The translations under genes and the position numbers were made by a program. Positions 9,045 to 17,860 of a stretch of 64,000 nt of DNA are shown one piece after another. Positions within the stretch are counted from its first letter, which is position 1. Every line of letters begins with the position of its first letter. Source of the DNA: Aggregatibacter actinomycetemcomitans (GTDB lineage Bacteria > Pseudomonadota > Gammaproteobacteria > Enterobacterales > Pasteurellaceae); NCBI RefSeq assembly GCF_003130205.1, contig NZ_NRDF01000001.1, positions 1 to 64,000 on the forward strand. Reading direction: 5' to 3'. The notes beneath the pieces are model-generated. The model saw only the letters and a list, made by a program, of their open reading frames with translations, did no database searches and had not been told where the DNA came from.

Positions 9045-9785
9045 TTATTCAGGTTGTTTCGGTATGCTTTCCATGTTGATTACTTGAACGTGACATAAAG
9101 AACTAGGATCGATTTTGTATAGATAAAAGTTACCATTGGTCGCGTGAATACTTTTAGCTAAGATGAAGGTATCGCTGTATTTTGCTAAAACGTAATAGGC
9201 TATACCTTCAATTTCCAAGGAATCAAACACTGTTTTGAAATACGGGCGGCTGTAGCCGACAATAAAGGCACAGATTACAAAATAGCAATAAGTAGACAAC
9301 ATTACATAACTTTTATTTCTATACAGAAAAGTAATAGTAGTATTGAGCGAGATTGTACTTATGTGTTTCCGAATGTAATGCTTAAAGAGCAGGGTAACAA
9401 TAAACGTTATAATGATGTAAGTGAGTATAAAAAGATAACTTATTTTCCCAACAGTCAAAATATAACCAATAACACCTGGGATAAAGAAAACGGTACATAA
9501 AATATAGGTCCTTAGCAGACTAAGACAAGCATCTGTCATATAAGGCTGGGCTTTCTTCAGTCCGAATAAGCCGATTAAATAGGTGCCAAGAAGAATAATG
9601 TTGACCCAGATCACATAGCCGAAACTACGAGCTACATTGCCCGTGCCTACATCTACATACCACCATGGAAAGCCGTAAAAATAAGATTGTCCCCAACCAT
9701 AGGCATAAGCAGTGGACCAGCCTAAAACAACTAAAAATGCCATAGAAATGGAAGATGAAATAAGTTTACTTAAGGTTTTGAACAT
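9045..9785 (-). CDS. Uncharacterised multi-pass membrane protein
   Basis: I do not recognise this 246-residue protein. It begins with a hydrophobic segment (SISMAFLVVLGWSTAYAYGWG) followed by an aromatic cluster (YFYGFPWWYVDVG). At least four further likely membrane helices lie near residues 58-75, 90-110, 115-135 and 160-178. The last ~60 residues are soluble and mixed (FDSLEIEGIAYYVLAKYSDTF). It is monocistronic, in opposite orientation to rfbB and convergent with it. Its ribosome site is weak. Base composition is somewhat more AT-rich than its neighbours. No catalytic motif is visible. Confidence 0.65.
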   Translation of the reverse strand: MFKTLSKLISSSISMAFLVVLGWSTAYAYGWGQSYFYGFPWWYVDVGTGNVARSFGYVIWVNIILLGTYLIGLFGLKKAQPYMTDACLSLLRTYILCTVFFIPGVIGYILTVGKISYLFILTYIIITFIVTLLFKHYIRKHISTISLNTTITFLYRNKSYVMLSTYCYFVICAFIVGYSRPYFKTVFDSLEIEGIAYYVLAKYSDTFILAKSIHATNGNFYLYKIDPSSLCHVQVINMESIPKQPE

Positions 9786-9998
9786 AAATATCTATTTGTA
9801 TCTATTGTTGTTAAAATATAAATGAGAAGCATTTTATTTAAAATTCGTCTAAATTCAAGTTTAAGCAGAACTGTTTGTGTAAAAATTACCCTATTATTAG
9901 TGTGGATTTGTTGAGATGAATAGTATGAGTAAAATAAACTTACTATCGTGCCGGACAGCTGAAAGAGGTTGTATAGCGGTGTAAAATGGGATCAGAAA

Positions 9999-10024
9999 GC
10001 ACAGTCCTTGTTCCGGTACTGTGC
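9999..10024 (-). terminator. Probable ribA terminator
   Basis: GCACAGT (9999-10005) and ACTGTGC (10018-10024) make a 7-bp stem downstream of ribA on its strand, followed by only a short T-rich stretch. An uptake signal lies at 10037-10045, between this hairpin and ribA. The rest of the gap 9786-10056 shows no gene. Confidence 0.5.
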
Positions 10025-10056
10025 CTAAAAGCCTATAAGTGCGGTGAATTTTTGTG

Positions 10057-10710
10057 TTATTTTTTCGGCACTTCTTCCTGGCAATACGGGCATTCCATTA
10101 AATGTTGTTCGCCGTTATGCACGATAAAATGCCCCATTTTTTTCGCTTTGGTGTCCAAATAGGCGGTGTTATAACGATTCTCACCCACATTTAACGGCAC
10201 CCGCTCAACCACGTTGATACCTGCCTGTTTCATGGTTTCGATTTTGTTCGGATTATTGGTGAGCAGACGAATTTGTTTTACGCCCAATAAATCAAAAATA
10301 TCCGCACATACGCCAAAATTGCGTTCATCGGCGGCAAAGCCTAAAGCCAGGTTGGCTTCGATGGTATCCATGCCCTGATCTTGCAGGGAATAGGCGCGGA
10401 TTTTGTTGATTAAGCCGATGCCTCTGCCTTCTTCGCGGTGATAAATTAATACGCCGCGCCCTTCCTGTTGAATTTGACGCAACGCCGCTGCCAGTTGGAA
10501 ACCGCAGTCGCATTTTAGGCTGTGTAATGCGTCGCCGGTTAAACATTCGGAATGAATGCGCGCCAATACCGGTTCGTCCGAATTGCGGATGTCGCCTAAA
10601 ACCAATGCAACGTGTTCTTTTTGGGTGTCGGGAAATTCAAAGCCCACGATTTTAAACAGACCGAACTCGGTCGGTAAATTCGCTTGGGCAACCAATTCAA
10701 TTTTTGTCAT
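10057..10710 (-). CDS. ribA: GTP cyclohydrolase II, with C-terminal CxxC extension
   Basis: It catalyses the first step of riboflavin synthesis (GTP to a diaminopyrimidinone ribosylamino-phosphate) in the cytoplasm. The zinc-binding cysteines are in [18 protein letters not shown] (about C56, C67, C69). [17 protein letters not shown] and the [11 protein letters not shown] loop are family hallmarks. The protein is 217 residues, about 20 longer than the E. coli enzyme as I recall it. After the usual [10 protein letters not shown] end it carries a tail with ECPYC, a possible extra metal or redox site. It is divergent from pgpB, as in E. coli. ACTTGTCC after the start reads as a GGACAAGT ribosome site on this strand. 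Confidence 0.95.
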   Translation of the reverse strand: MTKIELVAQANLPTEFGLFKIVGFEFPDTQKEHVALVLGDIRNSDEPVLARIHSECLTGDALHSLKCDCGFQLAAALRQIQQEGRGVLIYHREEGRGIGLINKIRAYSLQDQGMDTIEANLALGFAADERNFGVCADIFDLLGVKQIRLLTNNPNKIETMKQAGINVVERVPLNVGENRYNTAYLDTKAKKMGHFIVHNGEQHLMECPYCQEEVPKK

Positions 10711-10786
10711 AACTTGTCCTTAATTAGTCCTTATTCTTTTTCTCTTGTCGAATTCTGATGATAAAATGACAGTCCGATTTTCATTT

Positions 10787-11527
10787 ATGGTTATGAATAT
10801 GTTAAAAAGATTGTCATTATATACGCTATTGCTTTGTCTTGCCCCTGTTTTTGTCTGGTTATCCGCATGGCAGTGGAACGGAAATCAGGTTTTTGAGGAT
10901 TACGAACATCCTTTATATTGGCTCACGGAAACCGGCAGTGTGCCTTATGCCGTTATCACTTGCGGCGTTTTTGCGCTGCTCTTTTTACCATTATTTTCTA
11001 ATCGTAAACAATGGATTTTAGCTGTTGCTGTAATGGCTTTTTCGATGGTGGTGACGCAAGGGTTAAAATCCGGTTTAAAAAATGCGTTTGCCGAACCGCG
11101 TCCTTTCGTCACTTACATCGCCGAACAAACCGGCACGGGTACCGACGCTTTTTATGCGCAAGATCGTAAAGCGCGGGCACAAATCGTTGACCAATTCTAT
11201 CAAGCCCAACCTTCGGTGCCTGAATGGATTAAAGGGCATTATGCCGATGAAGTGGGCTATTCCTTCCCTTCCGGACACACCATTTTTGCCGCCAGCTGGC
11301 TGATGTTAACCGTGGGCTTTGTGCAATTAATCGGCAACAGAAAAGGGCGCGCAAAATTATTACTCGGCTTTATGAGCATTTGGGCGCTATTGATGTTGGT
11401 CAGTCGCCTACGTTTTGGTATGCATTATCCGATAGATTTATTGATTTCCGTGTTAATGGCGTGGCTGGTGCATTGGGTGATGTTCGCGTTTTTAGCCAAA
11501 AAGCGGTATTTCCAAAAAGCGGAATAA
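10787..11527 (+). CDS. pgpB: Phosphatidylglycerophosphatase B (PAP2 family)
   Basis: This integral membrane phosphatase removes phosphate from phosphatidylglycerol phosphate and, in this family, also from undecaprenyl pyrophosphate at the periplasmic face. All PAP2 motifs are present: KNAFAEPRPF (motif 1), FPSGHTIFAASW (motif 2, catalytic His) and SRLRFGMHYPIDL (motif 3). About five or six membrane helices flank them. The start is uncertain: in-frame ATGs lie at 10787, 10793 and 10799, and comparison with E. coli PgpB favours a start just before LKRLSLYTLLL. No strong ribosome site distinguishes them. It is divergent from ribA. Confidence 0.9.
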   Translation: MVMNMLKRLSLYTLLLCLAPVFVWLSAWQWNGNQVFEDYEHPLYWLTETGSVPYAVITCGVFALLFLPLFSNRKQWILAVAVMAFSMVVTQGLKSGLKNAFAEPRPFVTYIAEQTGTGTDAFYAQDRKARAQIVDQFYQAQPSVPEWIKGHYADEVGYSFPSGHTIFAASWLMLTVGFVQLIGNRKGRAKLLLGFMSIWALLMLVSRLRFGMHYPIDLLISVLMAWLVHWVMFAFLAKKRYFQKAE

Positions 11528-11577
11528 GTTTGCCAAAAGTGGGGTCGTTTTTTTAGGTATTTTAACAGGAGAAACAG

Positions 11578-12492
11578 ATGTTATACGGATTAGATATCGG
11601 CGGAACCAAAATTGAGTTGGCAGTGTTTAACTCGCAGTTGGAGAAGCAATATCGCGAACGGGTGGAAACACCGAAAACCAGCTATGAAGATTGGCTGAAT
11701 AGCATTGCCGATTTGGTGAAAAAAGCCGATGAAGAATTCGGCTGTAAAGGTTCCGTCGGCTTAGGCATTCCGGGCTTTGTGAATCAAGCCACCGGCATCG
11801 CGGAAATCACCAATATCCGCGTGGCGGATAACAAACCTATTTTGCGCGACTTATCCGCTATTTTAGATCGCGAAGTGCGCGCCGAAAATGACGCCAACTG
11901 TTTTGCCTTATCGGAAGCCTGGGACGCGGAAAACGCCCAATATCCTTCCGTATTAGGTTTAATCTTAGGCACCGGCTTTGGCGGCGGTTTCGTGTTAAAC
12001 GGCAAGATTCATTCCGGGCAAACCGGCATGGCGGGCGAGTTAGGGCATTTGCAATTGAACTACCATGCGTTGAAATTGCTCGGCTGGGACAACGCACCGA
12101 TTTACGACTGCGGTTGCGGCAACAAAGCCTGTTTGGACACCTACTTATCTGGTCGCGGTTTTGAAATGTTATACCGCGATTTAAAAGGCGAAGCCTTATC
12201 CGCTAAAGAAATTATTCAACGTTTCTACGCCGGCAATAAAAGTGCGGTGGATTTTGTCGGCGTTTTTGTGGAGCTTGCCGCGATTTCCATCGGCAACATC
12301 ATTACCGCCTTTGACCCGCATTTAATCGTGCTCGGCGGCGGATTGTCCAATTTCGATTATTTATACGACGCCTTGCCGAAAGCCTTACCGCCGCATTTAA
12401 TGCGTAGCGCTAAGGTACCAGTGATTAAAAAAGCCAAATACGGCGATTCCGGCGGTGTGCGTGGCGCCGCAGCGTTGTTTTTATCCCGTTAA
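11578..12492 (+). CDS. nagK: N-acetyl-D-glucosamine kinase (ROK family)
   Basis: A 304-residue ROK kinase that phosphorylates N-acetylglucosamine recovered from peptidoglycan turnover or uptake. The phosphate-binding loop is [11 protein letters not shown]; the catalytic region is [24 protein letters not shown] is the second phosphate loop. The zinc cluster is [17 protein letters not shown], preceded by the ligand His in GELGHLQL. The length matches E. coli NagK. An AGGAG site at 11568-11572 precedes the ATG. It stands alone before a strong terminator. Confidence 0.93.
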   Translation: MLYGLDIGGTKIELAVFNSQLEKQYRERVETPKTSYEDWLNSIADLVKKADEEFGCKGSVGLGIPGFVNQATGIAEITNIRVADNKPILRDLSAILDREVRAENDANCFALSEAWDAENAQYPSVLGLILGTGFGGGFVLNGKIHSGQTGMAGELGHLQLNYHALKLLGWDNAPIYDCGCGNKACLDTYLSGRGFEMLYRDLKGEALSAKEIIQRFYAGNKSAVDFVGVFVELAAISIGNIITAFDPHLIVLGGGLSNFDYLYDALPKALPPHLMRSAKVPVIKKAKYGDSGGVRGAAALFLSR

Positions 12493-12510
12493 TGCTGAAT
12501 GCAATAAAAA

Positions 12511-12540
12511 AGGCTGAATCGTTGTTCAGCCTTTCTTTTT
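12511..12540. terminator. Bidirectional terminator between nagK and the DUF1439 gene
   Basis: AGGCTGAA (12511-12518) pairs with TTCAGCCT (12525-12532) around a 6-base loop, with a T-rich run on the right and an A-run on the left. It can serve both convergent genes. Confidence 0.85.
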
Positions 12541-12548
12541 GCCTGAGA

Positions 12549-13133
12549 TTATGGTTTTAGCAAATTATCAAAGGTATCCACTTCCAATCTGCCTTGTTCT
12601 ACCCGAATGGCTTTGGCGGCTTGTTTAATCATCATATCCCGTGGATTTTTTTCGTCTAACGTATAAACCGGCGTGTTGCTCAAATAGGTTGCGATATTGT
12701 TGGTGAGTAACGGCACCAGACTTTGAATTTGTCCCATGTATTGTTCCGGCGAGCCGGACCAGCGCAGTACGCGAATATCTTTCAAATAAATCGCGCCTTT
12801 TTGCGCATCATAATAAGGCACGGTGTCGAAAGTGAGATTCAATTTGGCGGAAAACTGATCGGTAGGTAGTTTGAATAAGCCATCGACAGTGCCGCTCAAT
12901 TCCAGGCGTTTTTCTGCAGATTGCCCGATTCTGGCGCTGAAATCGTGCAGATTGTAATCCACACCGGCAAGACCGGGAATGCTATAGTTATTTTTATAAT
13001 TATTGTGCCGAGCCAGCAATTGGTTGATTTCATTCTCGCCGATGGCAAGGGCAAATGCGGATGTTGATAATGTTGAGGTCAGCAAAAATGCACAAAGTAA
13101 TGTCATAAATTTCGGTTTTAACCAAGCAAACAT
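12549..13133 (-). CDS. DUF1439 envelope protein (YceB-like)
   Basis: This 194-residue exported protein has a basic N-terminus, a hydrophobic core and likely signal peptidase cleavage after STSAFA, followed by LAIGENEINQLL. The mature region (PGLAGVDYNLHDFSARIG, then ELSGTVDGLF) fits the DUF1439 family, whose E. coli member YceB is an outer-membrane lipoprotein. Here no lipobox cysteine is visible, so it may be a periplasmic version. The start at 13133 is chosen because GGAG lies 5-8 bases upstream and the signal peptide begins there. It is divergent from a lipoprotein gene. Function is unknown; the fold is thought to bind hydrophobic ligands. Confidence 0.75.
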   Translation of the reverse strand: MFAWLKPKFMTLLCAFLLTSTLSTSAFALAIGENEINQLLARHNNYKNNYSIPGLAGVDYNLHDFSARIGQSAEKRLELSGTVDGLFKLPTDQFSAKLNLTFDTVPYYDAQKGAIYLKDIRVLRWSGSPEQYMGQIQSLVPLLTNNIATYLSNTPVYTLDEKNPRDMMIKQAAKAIRVEQGRLEVDTFDNLLKP

Positions 13134-13220
13134 AGGTGTTCTCCAAATCGTAAGGTTTAAAAAAAATAAAAAAACGGTTAAACTAGACCGCACTTTTGTC
13201 AATTCAAGGAGCTTATTTTC

Positions 13221-13856
13221 ATGCATAAACATATCACCAGGGTGACCTTATGCTCATCAATTTTACTGTTATCGGCGTGTGGTTCGTTATTCGAAATGAA
13301 AGCCGAGGGTACGCCTGGTTACATCACTGAAGCAGCGCCGGCAAATGCCGATGTGAAAGCCTTGCTGAAAAAAGCGGAAACTTTGCCGACATTTGAGTAT
13401 GTCAACAACAATACGCAATATACAGCTTACTTAAATGGACAACCGGAATTGATTAAAGTTAGCAACGGTAGTGACAATAAATTATTTTTCTATAAAGGCG
13501 GCAAAGTTTCCGTCGTGCAGGAAAATGGCAAAGTTCATCACATTGACACGGCAAACCAAGAGCAAAAAGCCTTGATTGCCGAAGCGAAAAAGTTGCACAA
13601 AATGTTGGGCACAAACAATGCGGACAAAGGCGCGGCTAACGTGAAAACCGGTAACGATGCCAAATTAAATTACCTTTGTATTGCAAAAATTCAACAGGTG
13701 GCGCAAACTTCACGCGTATTTCGTAGTTCTGCTAACCATGCTAACAGCAATTCCCGCTTAACTGCCGATGTGCGTTTAAACGGTAATCGGTTCTATAAAA
13801 TGGATTGTCAGTTAGCCGGCAACCGGGTTGCAAAATTAAGTTTAATTAAGAAATAA
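13221..13856 (+). CDS. Lipoprotein of unknown function
   Basis: A 211-residue protein with a type II signal peptide; the lipobox is LLSAC with the lipidated Cys at residue 20. The mature part is basic and Asn/Lys-rich, with a beta-rich stretch (YVNNNTQYTAYLNG, KLFFYKGGKVSVVQENGKVHHID). One conserved-looking Cys pair (LNYLCIAKIQQ and KMDCQLAGN) may form a disulfide. I do not recognise a family. AAGGAGC before the ATG is a good ribosome site, and an uptake signal (13187-13195) lies in the promoter region shared with the divergent DUF1439 gene. An inverted uptake-signal pair follows the stop. Confidence 0.7.
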   Translation: MHKHITRVTLCSSILLLSACGSLFEMKAEGTPGYITEAAPANADVKALLKKAETLPTFEYVNNNTQYTAYLNGQPELIKVSNGSDNKLFFYKGGKVSVVQENGKVHHIDTANQEQKALIAEAKKLHKMLGTNNADKGAANVKTGNDAKLNYLCIAKIQQVAQTSRVFRSSANHANSNSRLTADVRLNGNRFYKMDCQLAGNRVAKLSLIKK

Positions 13857-13872
13857 TCAGCAGGATTGCACA

Positions 13873-13903
13873 AAAAGTGCGGTTAATTTTGGCCGCACTT
13901 TTC
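13873..13903 (+). terminator. USS-pair terminator after the lipoprotein gene
   Basis: AAGTGCGGT at 13875-13883 and the near-complement GCCGCACTT at 13892-13900 form a stem with a T-run. It ends only about 19 bases before the next start codon. Confidence 0.7.
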
Positions 13904-13921
13904 GTTTATAGGGATTCTATT

Positions 13922-14662
13922 ATGTCAGGCTCAGTGAAGTTTTCCTTTGCGCAATATGTTCGGCAGCTCTTGGCGGAACATAAAGGGGAGCGGGTCTATT
14001 ATTTTACCTACGGAAACAAAAATTATTGGCTGAAGCAGCCGGAGCAATTAAAAGGCGTGTGGCATTTGCTAAAACCGCATCCGCAGCAGGCATTTCAAAA
14101 CGAGCTTCGGAGTTTGCAGTATCTTGCACAACGACAAGCACCGGTGCCGAAATTAGCCGCTTTTGGTGAAGATTATCTGGTGCTGGAAGATGGTGGCAAG
14201 AGCGTAGCGAATTGGGTTGACGACAATATTCCAACGCAAACCAAACAACAGATTCTGCTGGATTGCGCTAAAGCCTTGGCGCAGTTACATCAACAGGGAC
14301 TGGTACACGGGCGCCCGGCAATTCGGGATATTTTATGGCATGACGGCAGGGTGTTATTTATTGACTTTGAAGTGGATGCAACAAAACGGAACTTACCTCG
14401 TCAGAAAGTGCGCGATTTGATTTTGTTTATTTATAATTTATGTCGCGAGGAAAATATTTCCGATGAAACCATTCGCATGGTTATGCGCGGTTACCAACAA
14501 GATTGTGAGCCGCAGGAATGGCAGGATATGATGTCTTCCGTATGCCATTATCGTTTTTTGTATTATTTATTATTGCCGTTTAAATATATTGCCAAAAAAG
14601 ATTTAATCGGGGTGTATCGTTTATTTAGGAATGTGGAAAAAGTGAAAAGGGGCGAAGCATGA
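13922..14662 (+). CDS. Small RIO1/Bud32-like protein kinase
   Basis: This 246-residue soluble protein has a minimal kinase fold. FLQKPEQLK-like residues at the N-lobe (YWLKQPEQLKGVW) could hold the ATP Lys. ALAQLHQQGLVHGRP is the helix leading to the catalytic loop. HGRPAIRDILWHDGRVLFIDFE combines the catalytic loop with a DFE in place of DFG. This pattern occurs in the lipopolysaccharide/Bud32-like kinase group. The substrate is unknown; it differs from the Kdo kinase KdkA in length and motifs. The ATG at 13922 follows AGGGA. The stop overlaps the following small lipoprotein gene (ATGA), so the two are probably co-translated. Confidence 0.65.
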   Translation: MSGSVKFSFAQYVRQLLAEHKGERVYYFTYGNKNYWLKQPEQLKGVWHLLKPHPQQAFQNELRSLQYLAQRQAPVPKLAAFGEDYLVLEDGGKSVANWVDDNIPTQTKQQILLDCAKALAQLHQQGLVHGRPAIRDILWHDGRVLFIDFEVDATKRNLPRQKVRDLILFIYNLCREENISDETIRMVMRGYQQDCEPQEWQDMMSSVCHYRFLYYLLLPFKYIAKKDLIGVYRLFRNVEKVKRGEA

Positions 14663-14787
14663 AAAAAATCATCCTGGCAGTTTTTATTCTATTTAGCCTG
14701 GCGGCGTGTTCCGTAGGTGTCGGCGCAAGTGGCGGTTCCAATGGCGTCGGTGTGGGGTTCGGTGTCGGCACCGGTGTACGTTTATAA
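14659..14787 (+). CDS. Very small glycine-rich lipoprotein (42 residues)
   Basis: This short gene begins with MKKIILAVFILFSLAACS; the lipobox LAAC puts the lipidated Cys at residue 17. The mature peptide would be only 26 residues, almost entirely Gly, Val and Ser in a GVGVGFGVG pattern, ending VRL. The ATG overlaps the stop of the kinase-like gene by four bases, and a strong terminator begins at its stop, so it is placed as a genuine last gene of a two-gene operon. The function is unknown. Confidence 0.7.
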   Translation: MKKIILAVFILFSLAACSVGVGASGGSNGVGVGFGVGTGVRL

Positions 14788-14823
14788 AAAAATGCCTGAT
14801 AAATTTCGTTATCAGGCATTTTT
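14785..14823 (+). terminator. Intrinsic terminator after the small lipoprotein
   Basis: AATGCCTGATAA and TTATCAGGCATT form a 12-bp stem with an ATTTCG loop, followed by TTTTTT; the A-run on the left makes it symmetrical. Confidence 0.9.
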
Positions 14824-14943
14824 TCAGTCTTAATATAAGGCGTTAACCCGCTTTATAAATCCGGTTTAATTCATGCCGTGTGAGTTGTATCGGAAAGTGC
14901 GGTCATAAAAACTCCGTTTTTTGAACGTTGGCTATGCCAGCGG

Positions 14944-14988
14944 CCCCGAAGGGGTGAATAAATCACTTCAGTGATTTATGAATATTTT
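14944..14988. repeat. Two adjacent hairpins between the small lipoprotein and tesB
   Basis: CCCCGAAGGGG (14944-14954) is followed at once by ATAAATCAC / GTGATTTAT (14958-14979, TTCA loop) and a T-run. The T-run is on the plus strand, so it would terminate rightward transcripts, not tesB. A lone uptake signal lies at 14895-14903. Confidence 0.55.
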
Positions 14989-15000
14989 TTCCCTCGTTTT

Positions 15001-15867
15001 TTATTGTTCTTCCGGAAGATAACGAATCAGTCCTTCCTGCTGCGTAGTGGCGATGAGTCTGCCGTCGGCGGAGAAGAACTGACCGCGCGCCAAACCGCGG
15101 GCGGCATAGGCGTTGTTGCTTTCGATGGCGTACAGCAGCCAGTCGTTTATGTCGAAAGGGCGATGGAACCAAATTGAATGGTCGATAGTGGCGACTTTCA
15201 TACCTTTCTGTAAAAAGCCTTTTTCGTGCGGATGAAGTGCGGTCAAAATGCAGTGAAAATCTGAAAAATAGGCGAGCAGGCATTGTTGAATGTGGTAATC
15301 CGTCGGCGCTTCGCCATTAGTACGCACCCAAGAGAATTGTCGCGGTGGCAGCTTGCGCCCGTGGAACGGGTTATTCAGGTATTTGGTGCGAATATCAAAG
15401 GGGCGTTCCGCCGTAAATTTATCGCGTACTGCTTCTGGAATCATTTGCGCCATTTGCTGGATCACCGAGCTTTCCGACATGAGTGCGTCGGGGGCTTCCA
15501 CTTTTGGCATTTCACTTTGATGCTCAAAGCCTTGCTCCAAAGTTTGGAAAGAGGCGGTGATGTGGCAAATCGGTGATTTGTGCTGAATGGCTTTGACGCG
15601 CATGGCGGTGAAATTTCTGCCTTCGCGTAGAATTTCCACATCATAAATAATCGGATATTGGCTATCGCCCGGGGATAAAAAATAGGCATGGCAAGAATGT
15701 AAAAAGCGATCCGTCGGCGCCACCTGAATGGCGGCGGAAAGAGCTTGTGCTACGACTTGTCCGCCGAAAACCTGGCGAAAGCCTAAATCCTGACTTTCGC
15801 CGCGAAAGAGTAAATCGTCGATTTTTTCCAGTTTTAACAAGTCGATAAGTTGATGAAGTGCGGTCAT
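15001..15867 (-). CDS. tesB: Acyl-CoA thioesterase II
   Basis: This 288-residue double-hotdog enzyme hydrolyses medium- and long-chain acyl-CoA to free fatty acid and CoA in the cytoplasm. Family features are LFRGESQDLGFRQVFGGQVVAQAL near the N-terminus, HSCHAYFLSPGD with the catalytic Asp region, and the C-terminal hotdog with TIDHSIWFHRPF and SNNAYAARGLARGQFF. The length matches E. coli TesB. GAGGAAAAT provides a ribosome site. Its start codon overlaps an uptake signal (15855-15863 region), so codons 2-4 are partly fixed by that signal. 4.5S RNA lies upstream in the divergent direction, and tesB and ffs are also near each other in E. coli. Confidence 0.93.
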   Translation of the reverse strand: MTALHQLIDLLKLEKIDDLLFRGESQDLGFRQVFGGQVVAQALSAAIQVAPTDRFLHSCHAYFLSPGDSQYPIIYDVEILREGRNFTAMRVKAIQHKSPICHITASFQTLEQGFEHQSEMPKVEAPDALMSESSVIQQMAQMIPEAVRDKFTAERPFDIRTKYLNNPFHGRKLPPRQFSWVRTNGEAPTDYHIQQCLLAYFSDFHCILTALHPHEKGFLQKGMKVATIDHSIWFHRPFDINDWLLYAIESNNAYAARGLARGQFFSADGRLIATTQQEGLIRYLPEEQ

Positions 15868-15996
15868 TATTTTCCTCGTTTGTTTAAAGTTAGGGTACTT
15901 TCCCTTTCATACGGAGATAACATTTGCAATTCGGCGGGGCTTATTGCATAATGCGAACCCTTAATCGCAGGTGTGAAGTCTTGCGGTTAATTCAAT

Positions 15997-16107
15997 GGAA
16001 ACCTTTTCGGTCCCTCGCAATGAAGTCTGGTTTACCAGGTCAGGTTCGGAAGAAAGCAGCCAGAGTCAGAATTTTCGTGTGCCGAGATCAAGCCGGGAAG
16101 GTTTCCA
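15997..16107 (+). ncRNA. ffs: 4.5S RNA of the signal recognition particle
   Basis: The segment contains the conserved apical domain: GTTTACCAGGTCAGGTTCGG then AAGAAAGCAGCCAGAGTCAG, with the GGAA-type tetraloop region and the internal loop that bind Ffh. The ends GGAAACCTT (from 15997) and AAGGTTTCC (to about 16106) pair to close the long hairpin. It scaffolds Ffh in co-translational membrane targeting. Exact termini are estimated from the stem. The upstream gap 15868-15996 holds its promoter and that of tesB. Confidence 0.93.
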
Positions 16108-16126
16108 CCTTTCCGGCCTTCTCCAT

Positions 16127-17860
16127 TTAAATACGTTGTGTCAATTGCTTGAAGAAGCCATTTTCTTTATTGATTAGCTCCTGATAAACACCTTGTTCGA
16201 TTAATCGGCTGTTATCAATCATGACCAGTTGATCAAATTGTTCAATCGCCGTTAAGCGGTGCGTCACCATAATTAATGTTTTGTCGCGACTATGTGTCAA
16301 AATTGCCTGCAAAATATTGCGTTCCGTTTCACGATCCAAACCTTCCGTCGGTTCATCTAACAGTAAAATCGGGGCGTCATTTAGTAACACTCTAGCCAAG
16401 CCCAAGCGGCGTTGTTCACCGCCGGATAACGGACGACCGCCGTCACCCAGCCATAAATCCAAACCCTGTTCCTGGTTCACGAGTTTTTCCAAGCCGACTT
16501 GGAGTAGCACGGCAATCATTTTTTCATCGCTTAGCGGAGCATGATTGGCAAGTTGCAGGTTGTTGCGCAAGGTGTCGCTGAAAACGTGTACCCGTTGGGT
16601 TAAGAAGCAAAATTGTTGGCGCAGACTGCTTTCGCTATATGTCTGAATGGCTTTACCCGCCAAAAGCATTTCACCCTGATTGGTATCATAGTTACGCACC
16701 AGTAATTGCAATAAAGTGGATTTACCGCTGCCGGTTTTGCCTAAAATGGCAATTTTTTCGCCGGCTTGAATGTTAAGGCTGAAATCAATTAGTGCCGGAT
16801 TGGTTCGCTGTGGGTAAGTGAAATGCAGATTTTGGATTTGCAATAACGGCTGTTGTTTATCGATTTCTATTTCTTGAGTGCCGGAAAAATCCACTAACGG
16901 CTGTTGTTCGATAATGTCCGTCACCCGTTCGGCGGAAGCAACCACTTGCCCGATGTGCAAAAATGCCGCGCCGATAGGCATCAGGATTTCAAAAGAGGCG
17001 AGGGCGGCAAAAGCAAATAAACCGATAAACGCCATGCGGTATTTATCGTTGCCCAAATCCGCCTGGGCGGCAAACCACAAGGTGGCACATAACAGCAAAC
17101 CGTTGGCGAATAATAAAAGTGCGGTGGAAAATCCTGATAAATTGGCTTCCCGTTGTTGGTAGGCTTGCCATTGTTGTTCCGTTTGGTTCAGTTTTTCTTT
17201 GACTTTGTCCTCGCCGTTGAACAGCAATAATTCCGCTTGCGCCTGGATAAATTCAATAAATTGCGTGCGGTAAAGGGCGCGGGATTGGGTGAGTTTGGCA
17301 CCGAATTTGTTACCCAAATGGTAAAAAATCGTCGGGATAACCAGCAAAAGCGCCAGTAACGTGAAACCGATAAACAACGCGAGCGGAGCGTTGATAAAAC
17401 TCAAGCCAAGGGTAATGAACGCAATCACCACGATGGCGCTGATAAAGGGCGCAATAAGGCGAAGATATAGGCTGTCGAGCGTGTCCACATCAGCAACCAA
17501 GCGGTTTAATAAATCGCTGTTACGATAACGGTTGAGCACCGCAGGGCTTAGCGGAATGATTTTACTAAACACCTGCACGCGCAGTTTTGCTAATACGCGA
17601 AAGGTGGCGTCATGGGCGACTACTTTTTCAAAATAGCGTGCTACAGTGCGCCCGATTGCTAAGCCGCGTACGCTGGCGGATGGGTAGAAAAAGTTAAATA
17701 GCGAACCGAAACCGGCAATGGCGGTGGCAGCAAGAAACCAGCCGGAGAGGGTGAGCAACCCGATACTGGAAGCCAGCCCTAAAATCATCAGCAAGCCGCC
17801 TAAAATTAGCGGCAACTTGGCGAATTTAAATAAACGAAGAAAAGGCAATAATGCGCGCAT
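16127..17860 (-). CDS. cydC: Glutathione/cysteine ABC exporter subunit CydC
   Basis: The 577-residue half of the CydDC heterodimer pumps cysteine and glutathione to the periplasm and is needed for cytochrome bd assembly. Six membrane helices occupy about residues 1-300. The nucleotide-binding domain has Walker A GKTGSGKSTLL (about 374-384), signature LSGGEQRRL, and Walker B ILLLDEPTEGLD. The start overlaps the cydD stop by one base (TAATG). It converges on the 4.5S RNA gene. Confidence 0.94.
   Translation of the reverse strand: MRALLPFLRLFKFAKLPLILGGLLMILGLASSIGLLTLSGWFLAATAIAGFGSLFNFFYPSASVRGLAIGRTVARYFEKVVAHDATFRVLAKLRVQVFSKIIPLSPAVLNRYRNSDLLNRLVADVDTLDSLYLRLIAPFISAIVVIAFITLGLSFINAPLALFIGFTLLALLLVIPTIFYHLGNKFGAKLTQSRALYRTQFIEFIQAQAELLLFNGEDKVKEKLNQTEQQWQAYQQREANLSGFSTALLLFANGLLLCATLWFAAQADLGNDKYRMAFIGLFAFAALASFEILMPIGAAFLHIGQVVASAERVTDIIEQQPLVDFSGTQEIEIDKQQPLLQIQNLHFTYPQRTNPALIDFSLNIQAGEKIAILGKTGSGKSTLLQLLVRNYDTNQGEMLLAGKAIQTYSESSLRQQFCFLTQRVHVFSDTLRNNLQLANHAPLSDEKMIAVLLQVGLEKLVNQEQGLDLWLGDGGRPLSGGEQRRLGLARVLLNDAPILLLDEPTEGLDRETERNILQAILTHSRDKTLIMVTHRLTAIEQFDQLVMIDNSRLIEQGVYQELINKENGFFKQLTQRI

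Noticed and set aside
9999-10024. Riboflavin riboswitch near ribA
   Set aside because: The hairpin lies downstream of ribA, and no FMN aptamer-like sequence is seen upstream of its start.
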